Shown one piece after another: positions 25,980 to 33,742 of a stretch of 64,000 nt of DNA. Each line of letters starts with the position of its first letter. Position 1 is the stretch's first letter. This stretch comes from Polaromonas sp. JS666 (lineage in GTDB: Bacteria; Pseudomonadota; Gammaproteobacteria; Burkholderiales; Burkholderiaceae_C): positions 2,914,001 to 2,978,000 of the forward strand of contig NC_007948.1 in assembly GCF_000013865.1 (NCBI RefSeq). The letters are read 5' to 3'. A program made the position numbers and the translations under genes. Under the pieces are notes generated by a model. The model had not been told where the DNA came from. It did no database searches and saw nothing but the letters and a program-made list of their open reading frames with translations.

Positions 25980-25988
25980 ATGCTGCCT

Positions 25989-26106
25989 GTCATTGCGGGC
26001 TTGACCCGCAATCCATGACCCCCTGAATTCATGGATGCCGGATCGAGTCCGGCATGACAGCCGGGGAGCATGGATGCAGGTCAAGCCATGTCAAGCCCGC
26101 AATGAC
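25989..26106. repeat. Dispersed palindromic repeat, composite copy
   Basis: GTCATTGCGGGCTTGACCCG followed by the complementary arm, a GGATGCCGGATCGAGTCCGG arm, and a third half-copy (TCAAGCCCGCAATGAC) at 26091-26105. Each part is a stem-forming palindrome. The same element, with arms in swapped order, lies at 47668-47720. It fills the gap between two convergent genes and may act as a transcription end or a REP-like element. Confidence 0.8.
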
Positions 26107-26116
26107 GAGTTCCGGC

Positions 26117-26725
26117 TCAGATCTTGCCGCGCTGCTTGAGCCGGCTCAGGGTTTCCGCCGACAGGTTCAGGTAGGACGCCAGCTCCTTCTTGGGAATGCG
26201 GTCAAACAGCTCGGGATGCTTGCGCAGGAAGCGCTGTACCCGACCCGGTGCGTCAAGCAGGTGCAGCGTGATGGTGTGGGCCATGATCTCGCTCATCAGC
26301 TGCATGACGTAATACTCGAAGGATTTCTTGATCTCGTGGTGGCGCTCCAGAAACACCACCCACTCTGGCAGCGGCAGCTTGGCCACCCGCACCTTGGTCA
26401 CGCAAACGGTGCTGTAAGGCGTGGGCGTACCCAGCCGCCAGGCTGCGTAGCTGGTTTCCATGTCACGCTCATCGGCGAAACGAAGAATCATCTCCTTGGC
26501 CTCCTGATTGGTCACAACCCGCTTCAGGATGCCCTCCAGGATGAAATACTGCTCCATCTCGTGCGCCCCCTGATGCAGGAGCGTCTCCCCCTTCTGGCAG
26601 TCAACAATGACCAGGTGTGACTCAAGTTCAGCGCTTTGCTCTGCGGTCATTCCCTTCAGAACGATGTTCTGCGCCAGCTGGACGCGAATGACGTTTCTCT
26701 CAGGATGGTTTTGTATGGATGACAT
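26117..26725 (-). CDS. CRP/FNR-family transcriptional regulator
   Basis: 202 residues: a cyclic-nucleotide-binding-like beta-barrel (about 15-110, e.g. GETLLHQGAHEMEQYFILEGIL), dimer helix, and a C-terminal winged helix with IPKKELASYLNLSAETLSRLKQRGKI. The recognition helix ETLSR matches the FNR ETISR motif, which reads TTGA half-sites. The two cysteines are isolated, so it is not an Fe-S sensor of FNR type. It is divergent from oxc and a TTGACC-N2-GGTCAA palindrome lies 64 bases upstream, so autoregulation and control of oxc and the TTT operon are likely. The effector is unknown. Confidence 0.88.
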   Translation of the reverse strand: MSSIQNHPERNVIRVQLAQNIVLKGMTAEQSAELESHLVIVDCQKGETLLHQGAHEMEQYFILEGILKRVVTNQEAKEMILRFADERDMETSYAAWRLGTPTPYSTVCVTKVRVAKLPLPEWVVFLERHHEIKKSFEYYVMQLMSEIMAHTITLHLLDAPGRVQRFLRKHPELFDRIPKKELASYLNLSAETLSRLKQRGKI

Positions 26726-26788
26726 GAATACGTTAGGGTAGGAGAAATGCAGTCTTCATCCTTTCGCGTAATTCGAATACAGCGAAAA

Positions 26789-26802
26789 TTGACCGTGGTC
26801 AA
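26789..26802. promoter_or_regulatory. CRP/FNR-type operator between the regulator and oxc
   Basis: TTGACCGTGGTCAA has perfect six-base arms and the TTGA-N6-TCAA pattern. It lies 64 bases upstream of the regulator start and 187 bases upstream of oxc within a divergent 263-base interval. It resembles the box at 21752-21765 upstream of the TTT operon. Confidence 0.65.
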
Positions 26803-26988
26803 TGGTGAGAACCGGATCAATTCCTATGATACCCCGACGGTGCAAATGACCCGCCTGAGCAGCCGAGCGAAGCGGGAAATCCACCTTCGGAGGCGTTGGC
26901 TTGGGTCAACGGTTTTTTTCTGGCGCCAACCGATATTGCCAGCCGCTAGCTCAACCTTTATCGAAGTCAAACGAAGAGACTTTTCATC

Positions 26989-28719
26989 ATGACAAACGAC
27001 ACTCAATCACCAGAACTGACCGACGGGTTTCATCTTGTAATCGATGCCCTGAAACTCAACGGGATCGACACAATCTTCGGTCTGCCCGGTATTCCCATCA
27101 CCGATCTGACGCGTATGGCACAGGCCGAAGGCATGCGGGTCATTTCATTTCGTCACGAGCAGAACGCCGGCAACGCCGCTGCCATTGCCGGCTTTCTGAC
27201 GCAAAAGCCGGGCATCTGCCTGACGGTTTCCGCCCCCGGCTTCCTCAACGGCCTGACCGCGCTGGCCAACGCCACGACGAATTGCTTCCCGATGATCCTG
27301 ATCAGCGGCTCCAGCGAACGCGAAATCGTCGACCTGCAGCAGGGCGACTATGAAGAGATGGATCAGCTGGCCATCGCCAAGCCCCTGTGCAAGGCAGCTT
27401 TCCGCGTGCTGAACGCCGAAGACATTGGCGTGGGCATCGCGCGCGCCATTCGCTCCGCTGTCTCTGGCCGCCCGGGCGGCGTCTATCTGGACCTGCCGGC
27501 CAAGCTGTTCGCGCAGACCATGGACGCGCAAGCCGGCAAGGATTCCCTGATCAAGGTCGTCGATCCGGCCCCGCGCCAGATTCCGGCGCCCGACGCCGTC
27601 CAGCGCGCGCTGGACCTGCTCAAGGGCGCCAAACGCCCGCTCATCCTGCTGGGAAAGGGCGCAGCCTATGCCCAGGCCGATGCCGAGGTCCGTGCCCTGG
27701 TCGAGAAGACTGGCATCCCCTACCTGCCGATGTCCATGGCCAAGGGCCTCCTGCCCGACACGCATGAACAGTCCGCCGCGGCCGCGCGCTCCTATGTGCT
27801 GCCCGAAGCCGACGTGGTGCTGCTGGTCGGCGCGCGCCTGAACTGGCTGCTCTCGCACGGCAAGGGCAAGACCTGGGGCGGCAAAGACCACAAGGACTGG
27901 GGCCGCCAGAAATTCATCCAGATCGATATCTCCCCCACCGAGGCAGACAGCAACGTGGCCATCGACGCCCCGCTGGTCGGCGACATCGGCTCCTGTGTCT
28001 CGGCCCTGCTGGCCGGCATCGGTTCGGGCTGGGCCAAGCCGCCGGCCGATTGGCTGAATGCCATTGCCGAGCGCAAGAACAAGAACATCGCGAAGATGGC
28101 CGAGACCCTGAACAGGAACCCGTCGCCGATGAATTTCCACAGCGCCCTGGCCGTGGTCCGCGACATCTTCAAGGCCCACCCGGAGACCATCATGGTGAAC
28201 GAAGGCGCCAATGCGCTGGACTTCACCCGCAGCATCGTGGACATGTACCAGCCGCGCAAGCGCCTGGACGTCGGCACATGGGGCATCATGGGCATCGGCA
28301 TGGGCTTTGCCGTGGCTGCCGCCGTGGTCACCAAAAAGCCGGTTGTTGCCATCGAGGGCGACAGCGCCTTCGGCTTCAGCGGCATGGAAGTCGAGACCAT
28401 CTGCCGCTACAACCTGCCGGTCTGCGTGGTCATCATGAACAACAATGGCGTGTACCGCGGCACCGATGTCAATACGTCCGGCACCCCCGACGTGGCCCCC
28501 ACCGTGTTCGTCAAGAACGCCCGCTACGACAAGCTGATGGAAGCCTTCGGTGGTGTCGGCGTGAACGCCACCACCCCGGGCGAGCTGCGCCGCGCCATGG
28601 ACGAAGCGATCAAGTCCGGCAGGCCAACCCTGATCAATGCCGTCATCGACGAGACAGCCGGCACCGAGAGCGGCCGCATCACCAGCCTGAACCCGCAAAG
28701 CGCGGCCAAAAAGAAGTAA
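26989..28719 (+). CDS. oxc: Oxalyl-CoA decarboxylase
   Basis: ThDP-dependent enzyme converting oxalyl-CoA to formyl-CoA and CO2, 576 residues. The three ThDP-fold domains are visible: N-terminal with [20 protein letters not shown] and the [12 protein letters not shown] catalytic Glu, a central domain with [14 protein letters not shown], and the C-terminal ThDP motif [15 protein letters not shown]...NNNG (GDS variant of GDG, as in Oxc), followed by YRGTD. Followed by frc 32 bases downstream of its stop. Acts in the cytoplasm in oxalate catabolism and acid resistance. Confidence 0.95.
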   Translation: MTNDTQSPELTDGFHLVIDALKLNGIDTIFGLPGIPITDLTRMAQAEGMRVISFRHEQNAGNAAAIAGFLTQKPGICLTVSAPGFLNGLTALANATTNCFPMILISGSSEREIVDLQQGDYEEMDQLAIAKPLCKAAFRVLNAEDIGVGIARAIRSAVSGRPGGVYLDLPAKLFAQTMDAQAGKDSLIKVVDPAPRQIPAPDAVQRALDLLKGAKRPLILLGKGAAYAQADAEVRALVEKTGIPYLPMSMAKGLLPDTHEQSAAAARSYVLPEADVVLLVGARLNWLLSHGKGKTWGGKDHKDWGRQKFIQIDISPTEADSNVAIDAPLVGDIGSCVSALLAGIGSGWAKPPADWLNAIAERKNKNIAKMAETLNRNPSPMNFHSALAVVRDIFKAHPETIMVNEGANALDFTRSIVDMYQPRKRLDVGTWGIMGIGMGFAVAAAVVTKKPVVAIEGDSAFGFSGMEVETICRYNLPVCVVIMNNNGVYRGTDVNTSGTPDVAPTVFVKNARYDKLMEAFGGVGVNATTPGELRRAMDEAIKSGRPTLINAVIDETAGTESGRITSLNPQSAAKKK

Positions 28720-28751
28720 ATTAGCAAAGCAATCCACTAGGAGTTATGAAG

Positions 28752-30023
28752 ATGTCAAACAAACCACTCAACGGCATAAAAATTATTGACTTCACCCACG
28801 TCCAGGCCGGTCCCGCGTGCACGCAGCTGCTGGCGTGGTTCGGTGCCGACGTCATCAAGGTCGAACGCCCGGGTTCCGGCGACGTCACCCGCAGCCAGCT
28901 GCGCGACATCCCCGAGGCTGATGCGCTGTACTTCACCATGCTCAACAGCAACAAGCGCGGTCTGACGCTGGACACCAAGAAGGCCGAAGGCAAGGAGGTG
29001 CTCGAGCGGCTGATCAAGGAATCCGACGTCATGGTCGAGAACTTCGGACCCGGCGCGCTGGACCGCATGGGCTTCACCTGGGAGTACATCCAGAAGCTCA
29101 ACCCCAAGATGATCCTGGCTTCGGTCAAGGGCTTCAGCGAAGGCCACCACTACGAAGACCTCAAGGTCTACGAGAACGTGGCCCAGTGCGCCGGCGGCGC
29201 CGCCTCCACCACCGGCTGGTGGAAGGGCGAGAACTCCGAGCCCACGATTTCCGCTGCTGCCCTGGGTGACACCAACACCGGCATGCACCTGGCCATCGGC
29301 ATCCTGACGGCAATCATCGGCCGCCAGCAGACCGGCAAGGGCCAGAAGGTGGCCGTGGCCATGCAGGACGCCGTGCTGAACCTGTGCCGCGTCAAGATGC
29401 GCGACCAGCAGCGCCTGGAGAAGGTGGGCTACCTCGAGGAATACCCGCAGTACCCGCACGAGATGGAAGCTTTCGCCGACAAGGTGACGCCGCGCGGCGG
29501 CAATGCCGGCGGCGGCGGCCAGCCGGGCTGGATCCTGAAGTGCAAGGGCTGGGAAACCGACCCCAACGCCTACATCTACTTCACGGTCCAGGGCCACGCC
29601 TGGGAGCCGATCTGCGACGCACTGGGCAAACCAGAGTGGAAGACCGATCCGGCCTACAACACGCCCAAGGGTCGCCAGCCGCACATCATGGACATCTTCG
29701 CCACCATCGAAGACTTCATCAAGGACAAGACCAAGTTCGAAGCGGTCGACATCTTCCGCAAGTTCGACATTCCTTGCGCCCCGGTGCTGTCCATGAAGGA
29801 ACTGCTGCGCGACGAGTCGCTGCGCAAGAGCGGCTCCATCGTCGAAGTGCCGCACAAGGTGCGCGGCAGCTACTGGACCATCGGCAGCCCGATCAAGTTT
29901 TCCGACCTCAAGCCTGAAGTCACGGCGTCTCCCCTGCTGGGCGAGCACACCGACGAGGTGTTGGCCGAACTGGGCTATAGCAAGGACCAGATCGCAACAA
30001 TGCACGCCAACAAGGCTGTCTAA
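28752..30023 (+). CDS. frc: Formyl-CoA:oxalate CoA-transferase
   Basis: Class III CoA-transferase exchanging CoA from formyl-CoA to oxalate. It has [12 protein letters not shown] N-terminus ([20 protein letters not shown]), the catalytic Asp in [10 protein letters not shown], and the glycine loop GGGGQPGW that closes over the active site. AGGAG at 28739-28743 is eight bases before this ATG; an ATG six bases earlier is too close to it. The length of about 423 residues is normal. It forms a unit with oxc. A paralogue lies at 30676-31923. Confidence 0.93.
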   Translation: MSNKPLNGIKIIDFTHVQAGPACTQLLAWFGADVIKVERPGSGDVTRSQLRDIPEADALYFTMLNSNKRGLTLDTKKAEGKEVLERLIKESDVMVENFGPGALDRMGFTWEYIQKLNPKMILASVKGFSEGHHYEDLKVYENVAQCAGGAASTTGWWKGENSEPTISAAALGDTNTGMHLAIGILTAIIGRQQTGKGQKVAVAMQDAVLNLCRVKMRDQQRLEKVGYLEEYPQYPHEMEAFADKVTPRGGNAGGGGQPGWILKCKGWETDPNAYIYFTVQGHAWEPICDALGKPEWKTDPAYNTPKGRQPHIMDIFATIEDFIKDKTKFEAVDIFRKFDIPCAPVLSMKELLRDESLRKSGSIVEVPHKVRGSYWTIGSPIKFSDLKPEVTASPLLGEHTDEVLAELGYSKDQIATMHANKAV

Positions 30024-30058
30024 AACGGTCATCTGAACAGCGACCCTTCAATGTGGAA

Positions 30059-30085
30059 CGGCGCCCGACCCAGGCGCCGTCTTTA
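30059..30085 (+). terminator. Hairpin after frc, possible terminator
   Basis: A seven-base-pair GC stem (CGGCGCC / GGCGCCG) with a seven-base loop, followed by TCTTTACTT. It separates oxc-frc from the PAS gene; the weak T-run suggests partial termination. Confidence 0.55.
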
Positions 30086-30121
30086 CTTCAGAGACCTTTT
30101 TTCAGCACAAGGAGCAGGCCC

Positions 30122-30580
30122 ATGGAATCCGGAATTGATATGAAACAGCTCGTGGAGGCAATCGGCGATGCGATCGTGGCCTCCGACGCCGGTGGCGCCA
30201 TCGTGCTGTGGAACCCTGCCGCCGAGCGCATGTTCGGCTTCACCGAAAGCGAGGCCCTGGGCCAGTCGCTGGACCTGATCATTCCGCAGCGCCAGCAACA
30301 GCGTCACTGGGATGGCTACCACAAAACCATGGCAACGGGGCAAACCCGGTACGGCAATGACGTGCTGCGGGTACCTGCCATGCACAAGGACGGGCATGCG
30401 ATCTCCATTGCGTTTACGGTTGCCCTGCTTCACTCCGCGGACGGCAAGGTGTCGGCCATTGTTGCGGCCATCCGCGATGAAACCAGCCGCTTCGCCGAGG
30501 AGCGCAACCTGCGCAAACGCCTCACGGAACTTGAAATCCAGCACGGCACAGGTGTCAAAGGCACGTCGCTGGCGCAGTGA
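30122..30580 (+). CDS. Orphan single-PAS-domain protein
   Basis: 152 residues with an AAGGAG ribosome site upstream. One PAS domain (about 8-125: AIGDAIVASDAGGAIVLWNP, AAERMFGFTESEALGQSLDLIIP, RHWDGYHKTMATGQTRYG, RKDG-type PAMHKDGHAISIAF) is followed by a short coiled coil (RFAEERNLRKRLTELE). There is no kinase, cyclase or DNA-binding domain and no membrane segment. The RHWDGY segment lies where some PAS proteins hold the heme His, but heme binding is not certain. It sits between two frc genes, so it may sense a signal linked to oxalate or redox state and act by protein contact. Confidence 0.82.
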   Translation: MESGIDMKQLVEAIGDAIVASDAGGAIVLWNPAAERMFGFTESEALGQSLDLIIPQRQQQRHWDGYHKTMATGQTRYGNDVLRVPAMHKDGHAISIAFTVALLHSADGKVSAIVAAIRDETSRFAEERNLRKRLTELEIQHGTGVKGTSLAQ

Positions 30581-30675
30581 TTAACATAGGGGGATAAACC
30601 GGCCGCTTGGGCGTCCGGCACCATGGCTCAAACCGTGTACCAGTAACCGATTCAACTTCCCAGCAGGATTTTTTC

Positions 30676-31923
30676 ATGAGCAAAGCGTTAGACGGCGTTC
30701 GCATACTTGATTTCACCCACGTCCAGTCGGGCCCCACCTGCACCCAGTTACTGGCTTGGTTCGGCGCCGACGTGATCAAGGTGGAGCGCGCTGGCGAAGG
30801 CGATGCGACGCGCGGGCAGCTGCGTGACATCCCCGGAGTGGACAGCCTGTATTTCACCATGCTGAACCACAACAAGCGCTCGATTACCCTGGATACCAAG
30901 AGTGCCAAGGGCCGGGAAGTCCTGGACAGGCTCATCAAGCAGTGCGACGTGATGGTTGAAAACTTCGCCCCCGGTGCGCTGGACCGCATGGGCATCACCT
31001 GGGAACACATCCAGGCCATCAACCCCCGCATGATCGTGGCTTCGGTGAAAGGCTTCGGGCCAGGCCCCTACGAAGACTGCAAGGTCTACGAAAACGTCGC
31101 CCAGTGCGCCGGCGGCTCCGCCTCGACCACGGGCTTCGACGACGGCCCGCCCATGGTCACCGGCGCCCAGATCGGCGACAGCGGCACCGGTCTGCACCTG
31201 GCGCTGGGCATTGTCGCGGCCCTCTACCAGCGCAACACCACGGGCCGCGGCCAGAAGGTTCTGGCCCCGATGCAGGACGCCGTGCTGAACCTGTGCCGCG
31301 TCAAGCTGCGCGACCAGCAGCGCCTGGAGCGCACCCACACCATGCATGAATATCCGCAGTACCCGGATGGCAAATTCGGCGAAGCGGTGCCACGCGCGGG
31401 CAATGCTTCGGGTGGCGGCCAGCCCGGCTCGATCCTGAAGTGCAAGGGCTGGGAAACCGACCCCAACGCCTACATTTACTTCATCACGCAAGCGGCCGTG
31501 TGGCCCGCCGTGTGCAAGGTGATCGGCGAGGAAGACTGGATCACCGACGAGGCGTTCGAAACCCCCGCGGCGCGTCTGCTGCACCTCAAGCCGATCTTCG
31601 CGCGCATCGAGCAATGGACCATGACCAAGACCAAGTTCGAGGCCATGGAAATCCTCAACAAGTACGACATTCCCTGCGGACCGATTCTGTCGATGAAGGA
31701 GATCGCCGAGGAACCTGCCCTGCGCGAAACCGGCACCATCGTCGAAGTTGACCATCCCACGCGCGGCAAATACCTGACCGTGGGCAATCCGATCAAGATG
31801 TCGGACAGCCCCACCGAAGTGACGCGCTCTCCCCTGCTGGGCGAACACACCGACGAGGTTCTGGCGCAATTGGGTTATGGCGCAGGGTATATCGCGGAAT
31901 TGCGCGCAGAACGGGTGATCTGA
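30676..31923 (+). CDS. Second formyl-CoA:oxalate CoA-transferase paralogue
   Basis: 415 residues, class III CoA-transferase closely similar to the product of 28752-30023 (shared [31 protein letters not shown]). The catalytic Asp is kept in [12 protein letters not shown]. The glycine loop reads SGGGQPG rather than GGGGQPG, like E. coli YfdW. The ATG at 30676 is chosen at the start of homology. The two paralogues may differ in CoA donor (formyl-, succinyl- or acetyl-CoA) or acceptor. The formate dehydrogenase genes follow. Confidence 0.9.
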   Translation: MSKALDGVRILDFTHVQSGPTCTQLLAWFGADVIKVERAGEGDATRGQLRDIPGVDSLYFTMLNHNKRSITLDTKSAKGREVLDRLIKQCDVMVENFAPGALDRMGITWEHIQAINPRMIVASVKGFGPGPYEDCKVYENVAQCAGGSASTTGFDDGPPMVTGAQIGDSGTGLHLALGIVAALYQRNTTGRGQKVLAPMQDAVLNLCRVKLRDQQRLERTHTMHEYPQYPDGKFGEAVPRAGNASGGGQPGSILKCKGWETDPNAYIYFITQAAVWPAVCKVIGEEDWITDEAFETPAARLLHLKPIFARIEQWTMTKTKFEAMEILNKYDIPCGPILSMKEIAEEPALRETGTIVEVDHPTRGKYLTVGNPIKMSDSPTEVTRSPLLGEHTDEVLAQLGYGAGYIAELRAERVI

Positions 31924-32007
31924 ACCACGCGCAAAGTACCGGCGAGCCCGCGGCGCGAGCGTCCTGCGAGTCGATTCCAAACAAAATGCAAATGTAAGCG
32001 AGCCCCC

Positions 32008-33708
32008 ATGAACCATCCCATCATCCCTATTGCCGTCGTGCAAGCCGCTTCCAAAGAGCGAAAACGCCAGGCACCCAAGGGACGCCGCGTGGAGCCGAGC
32101 GCGCTGGCCGACGTGCAACGCCTGCTGGGCTCCGAGTCGCGTCAGGCCGATCTGCTCATAGAGCACCTGCACAAGATCCAGGATCACTTTGGCCACCTGT
32201 CGGCAGCCCACCTGGCGGCGCTGGCGCAAGAGATGCGCCTGGCGCAAACCGAGGTGTATGAGGTCGCAACTTTTTACCATCATTTCGACGTGGTCAAGGA
32301 AGGCGAAGCCGCGCCGGCGCCCCTCACCGTGCGTGTGTGCGATGGTCTGTCCTGCGAGATGGCGGGCGCACGTGATTTACTGGACCGGCTCCCGGCCCTA
32401 CTGGGCCGCGAGGTACGCGTGATCGCGGCACCTTGCATCGGCCGCTGCGAGCAGGCGCCTGCCGCGGTGGTTGGCCAAAACCCCGTACCGAACGCCACCG
32501 CAGAGGCCGTCGTGGCCACCGTGGCAGCGAGGGCTGTACAGCACGCCCCCGAAGGCTTTTTCGACTTTTCCAGCTACCGGGCCGCCGGCGGTTATGCGCT
32601 GCTCGCGCAATGCGTCTCGGGAGACCGCGACGTCGAATCAGTCCTCAAGACCATGGAAGATTCGGGCCTGCGCGGCCTGGGTGGTGCCGGTTTTCCGGCC
32701 GGCCGCAAGTGGCGCATCGTCCGCGCCGAAGCCGGCCCGCGCCTGATGGCGGTCAACATCGACGAGGGCGAACCGGGTACCTTCAAGGACCGTGTCTACC
32801 TCGAACGCGACCCGCACCGCTTCCTTGAAGGCATGCTGATCGCCGCCTGGGCGGTGGGTATCGAGAAGATCTACATCTACCTGCGCGACGAATACCATGG
32901 CTGCCGCGCCATGCTCGAAACCGAGCTGGACAAACTCAGGCTGGCACCGCCGATGGCCGGCATGCCGCAAATCGAGTTGCGCCGTGGCGCCGGCGCCTAC
33001 ATCTGCGGCGAAGAGTCGGCCATGATCGAATCGATCGAAGGCAAGCGCGGCATGCCGCGGCTGCGCCCACCCTATGTGGCGCAAGTGGGCCTGTTCGGCC
33101 GCCCGACGCTGGAACACAACTTCGAGACCCTGTTCTGGGTCCGCGAGATCCTGGAAAAAGGCGGCGCCTGGTTTACCTCGCACGGCCGCAATGGGCGCAA
33201 GGGACTGCGCTCGTTCTCGGTCTCGGGTCGCGTGAAGAGCCCGGGGGTCAAACTGGCGCCGGCGGGCATCACCATCCAGGAACTGATCGACGAACACTGC
33301 GGCGGAATGCAGGACGGGCACACCTTCTACGCCTACCTGCCGGGCGGCGCCTCGGGCGGCATCCTGCCGGCCACCATGAACAGCATCCCGCTGGATTTCG
33401 ACACACTGCAGCCCTACGGCTGCTTCATCGGGTCGGCCGCCGTGATCGTGCTGTCCGACCAGGACACCGCCACCAATGCGGCGCGCAACATGATGCGCTT
33501 CTTCCACCACGAGTCCTGCGGCCAGTGCACGCCCTGCCGCGTCGGCACGGCCAAGGCCGCGCACCTGATGGAAAAGCCCAAATGGGACCTCGCACTGCTG
33601 GCAGACCTGTCGCTGGTCATGCGCGACGCATCGATCTGCGGGCTGGGCCAAGCGGCGCCCAACCCGATGGACTGCGTCGTCAAATATTTTCCGCACGAGC
33701 TGGCCTGA
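32008..33708 (+). CDS. NAD-dependent formate dehydrogenase beta subunit, NuoE-NuoF fusion
   Basis: 566 residues. Residues about 30-165 are a NuoE/FdsG-like thioredoxin-fold domain with 2Fe-2S cysteines C111, C116, C143 and C147. Residues about 175-560 are NuoF/FdsB-like, with GLRGLGGAGFPAGRKW (FMN/NADH site), the GAGAYICGEESAMIESIEG loop, and 4Fe-4S cysteines C504, C507, C510 and C544. It passes electrons from the catalytic subunit to NAD+. The same fused arrangement is known for Methylobacterium fdh1B. The alpha subunit follows 34 bases downstream. Confidence 0.92.
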   Translation: MNHPIIPIAVVQAASKERKRQAPKGRRVEPSALADVQRLLGSESRQADLLIEHLHKIQDHFGHLSAAHLAALAQEMRLAQTEVYEVATFYHHFDVVKEGEAAPAPLTVRVCDGLSCEMAGARDLLDRLPALLGREVRVIAAPCIGRCEQAPAAVVGQNPVPNATAEAVVATVAARAVQHAPEGFFDFSSYRAAGGYALLAQCVSGDRDVESVLKTMEDSGLRGLGGAGFPAGRKWRIVRAEAGPRLMAVNIDEGEPGTFKDRVYLERDPHRFLEGMLIAAWAVGIEKIYIYLRDEYHGCRAMLETELDKLRLAPPMAGMPQIELRRGAGAYICGEESAMIESIEGKRGMPRLRPPYVAQVGLFGRPTLEHNFETLFWVREILEKGGAWFTSHGRNGRKGLRSFSVSGRVKSPGVKLAPAGITIQELIDEHCGGMQDGHTFYAYLPGGASGGILPATMNSIPLDFDTLQPYGCFIGSAAVIVLSDQDTATNAARNMMRFFHHESCGQCTPCRVGTAKAAHLMEKPKWDLALLADLSLVMRDASICGLGQAAPNPMDCVVKYFPHELA

Positions 33709-33742
33709 CCGCCACACGGCCAACAAGACAAAGGGCAACGTC

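Noticed and set aside
25989..26106. Possible CRISPR-like direct repeats
   Set aside because: The units are palindromic arms, not evenly spaced direct repeats with unique spacers; a second copy occurs elsewhere as a single element.
26117..26725. Regulator as a true oxygen-sensing FNR/ANR
   Set aside because: The N-terminal Cys cluster needed for the 4Fe-4S sensor is absent; only the DNA-recognition helix is FNR-like.
27145..28737. 530-residue minus-strand frame opposite oxc
   Set aside because: Antisense of a strongly supported gene, no homology features, no start signal.
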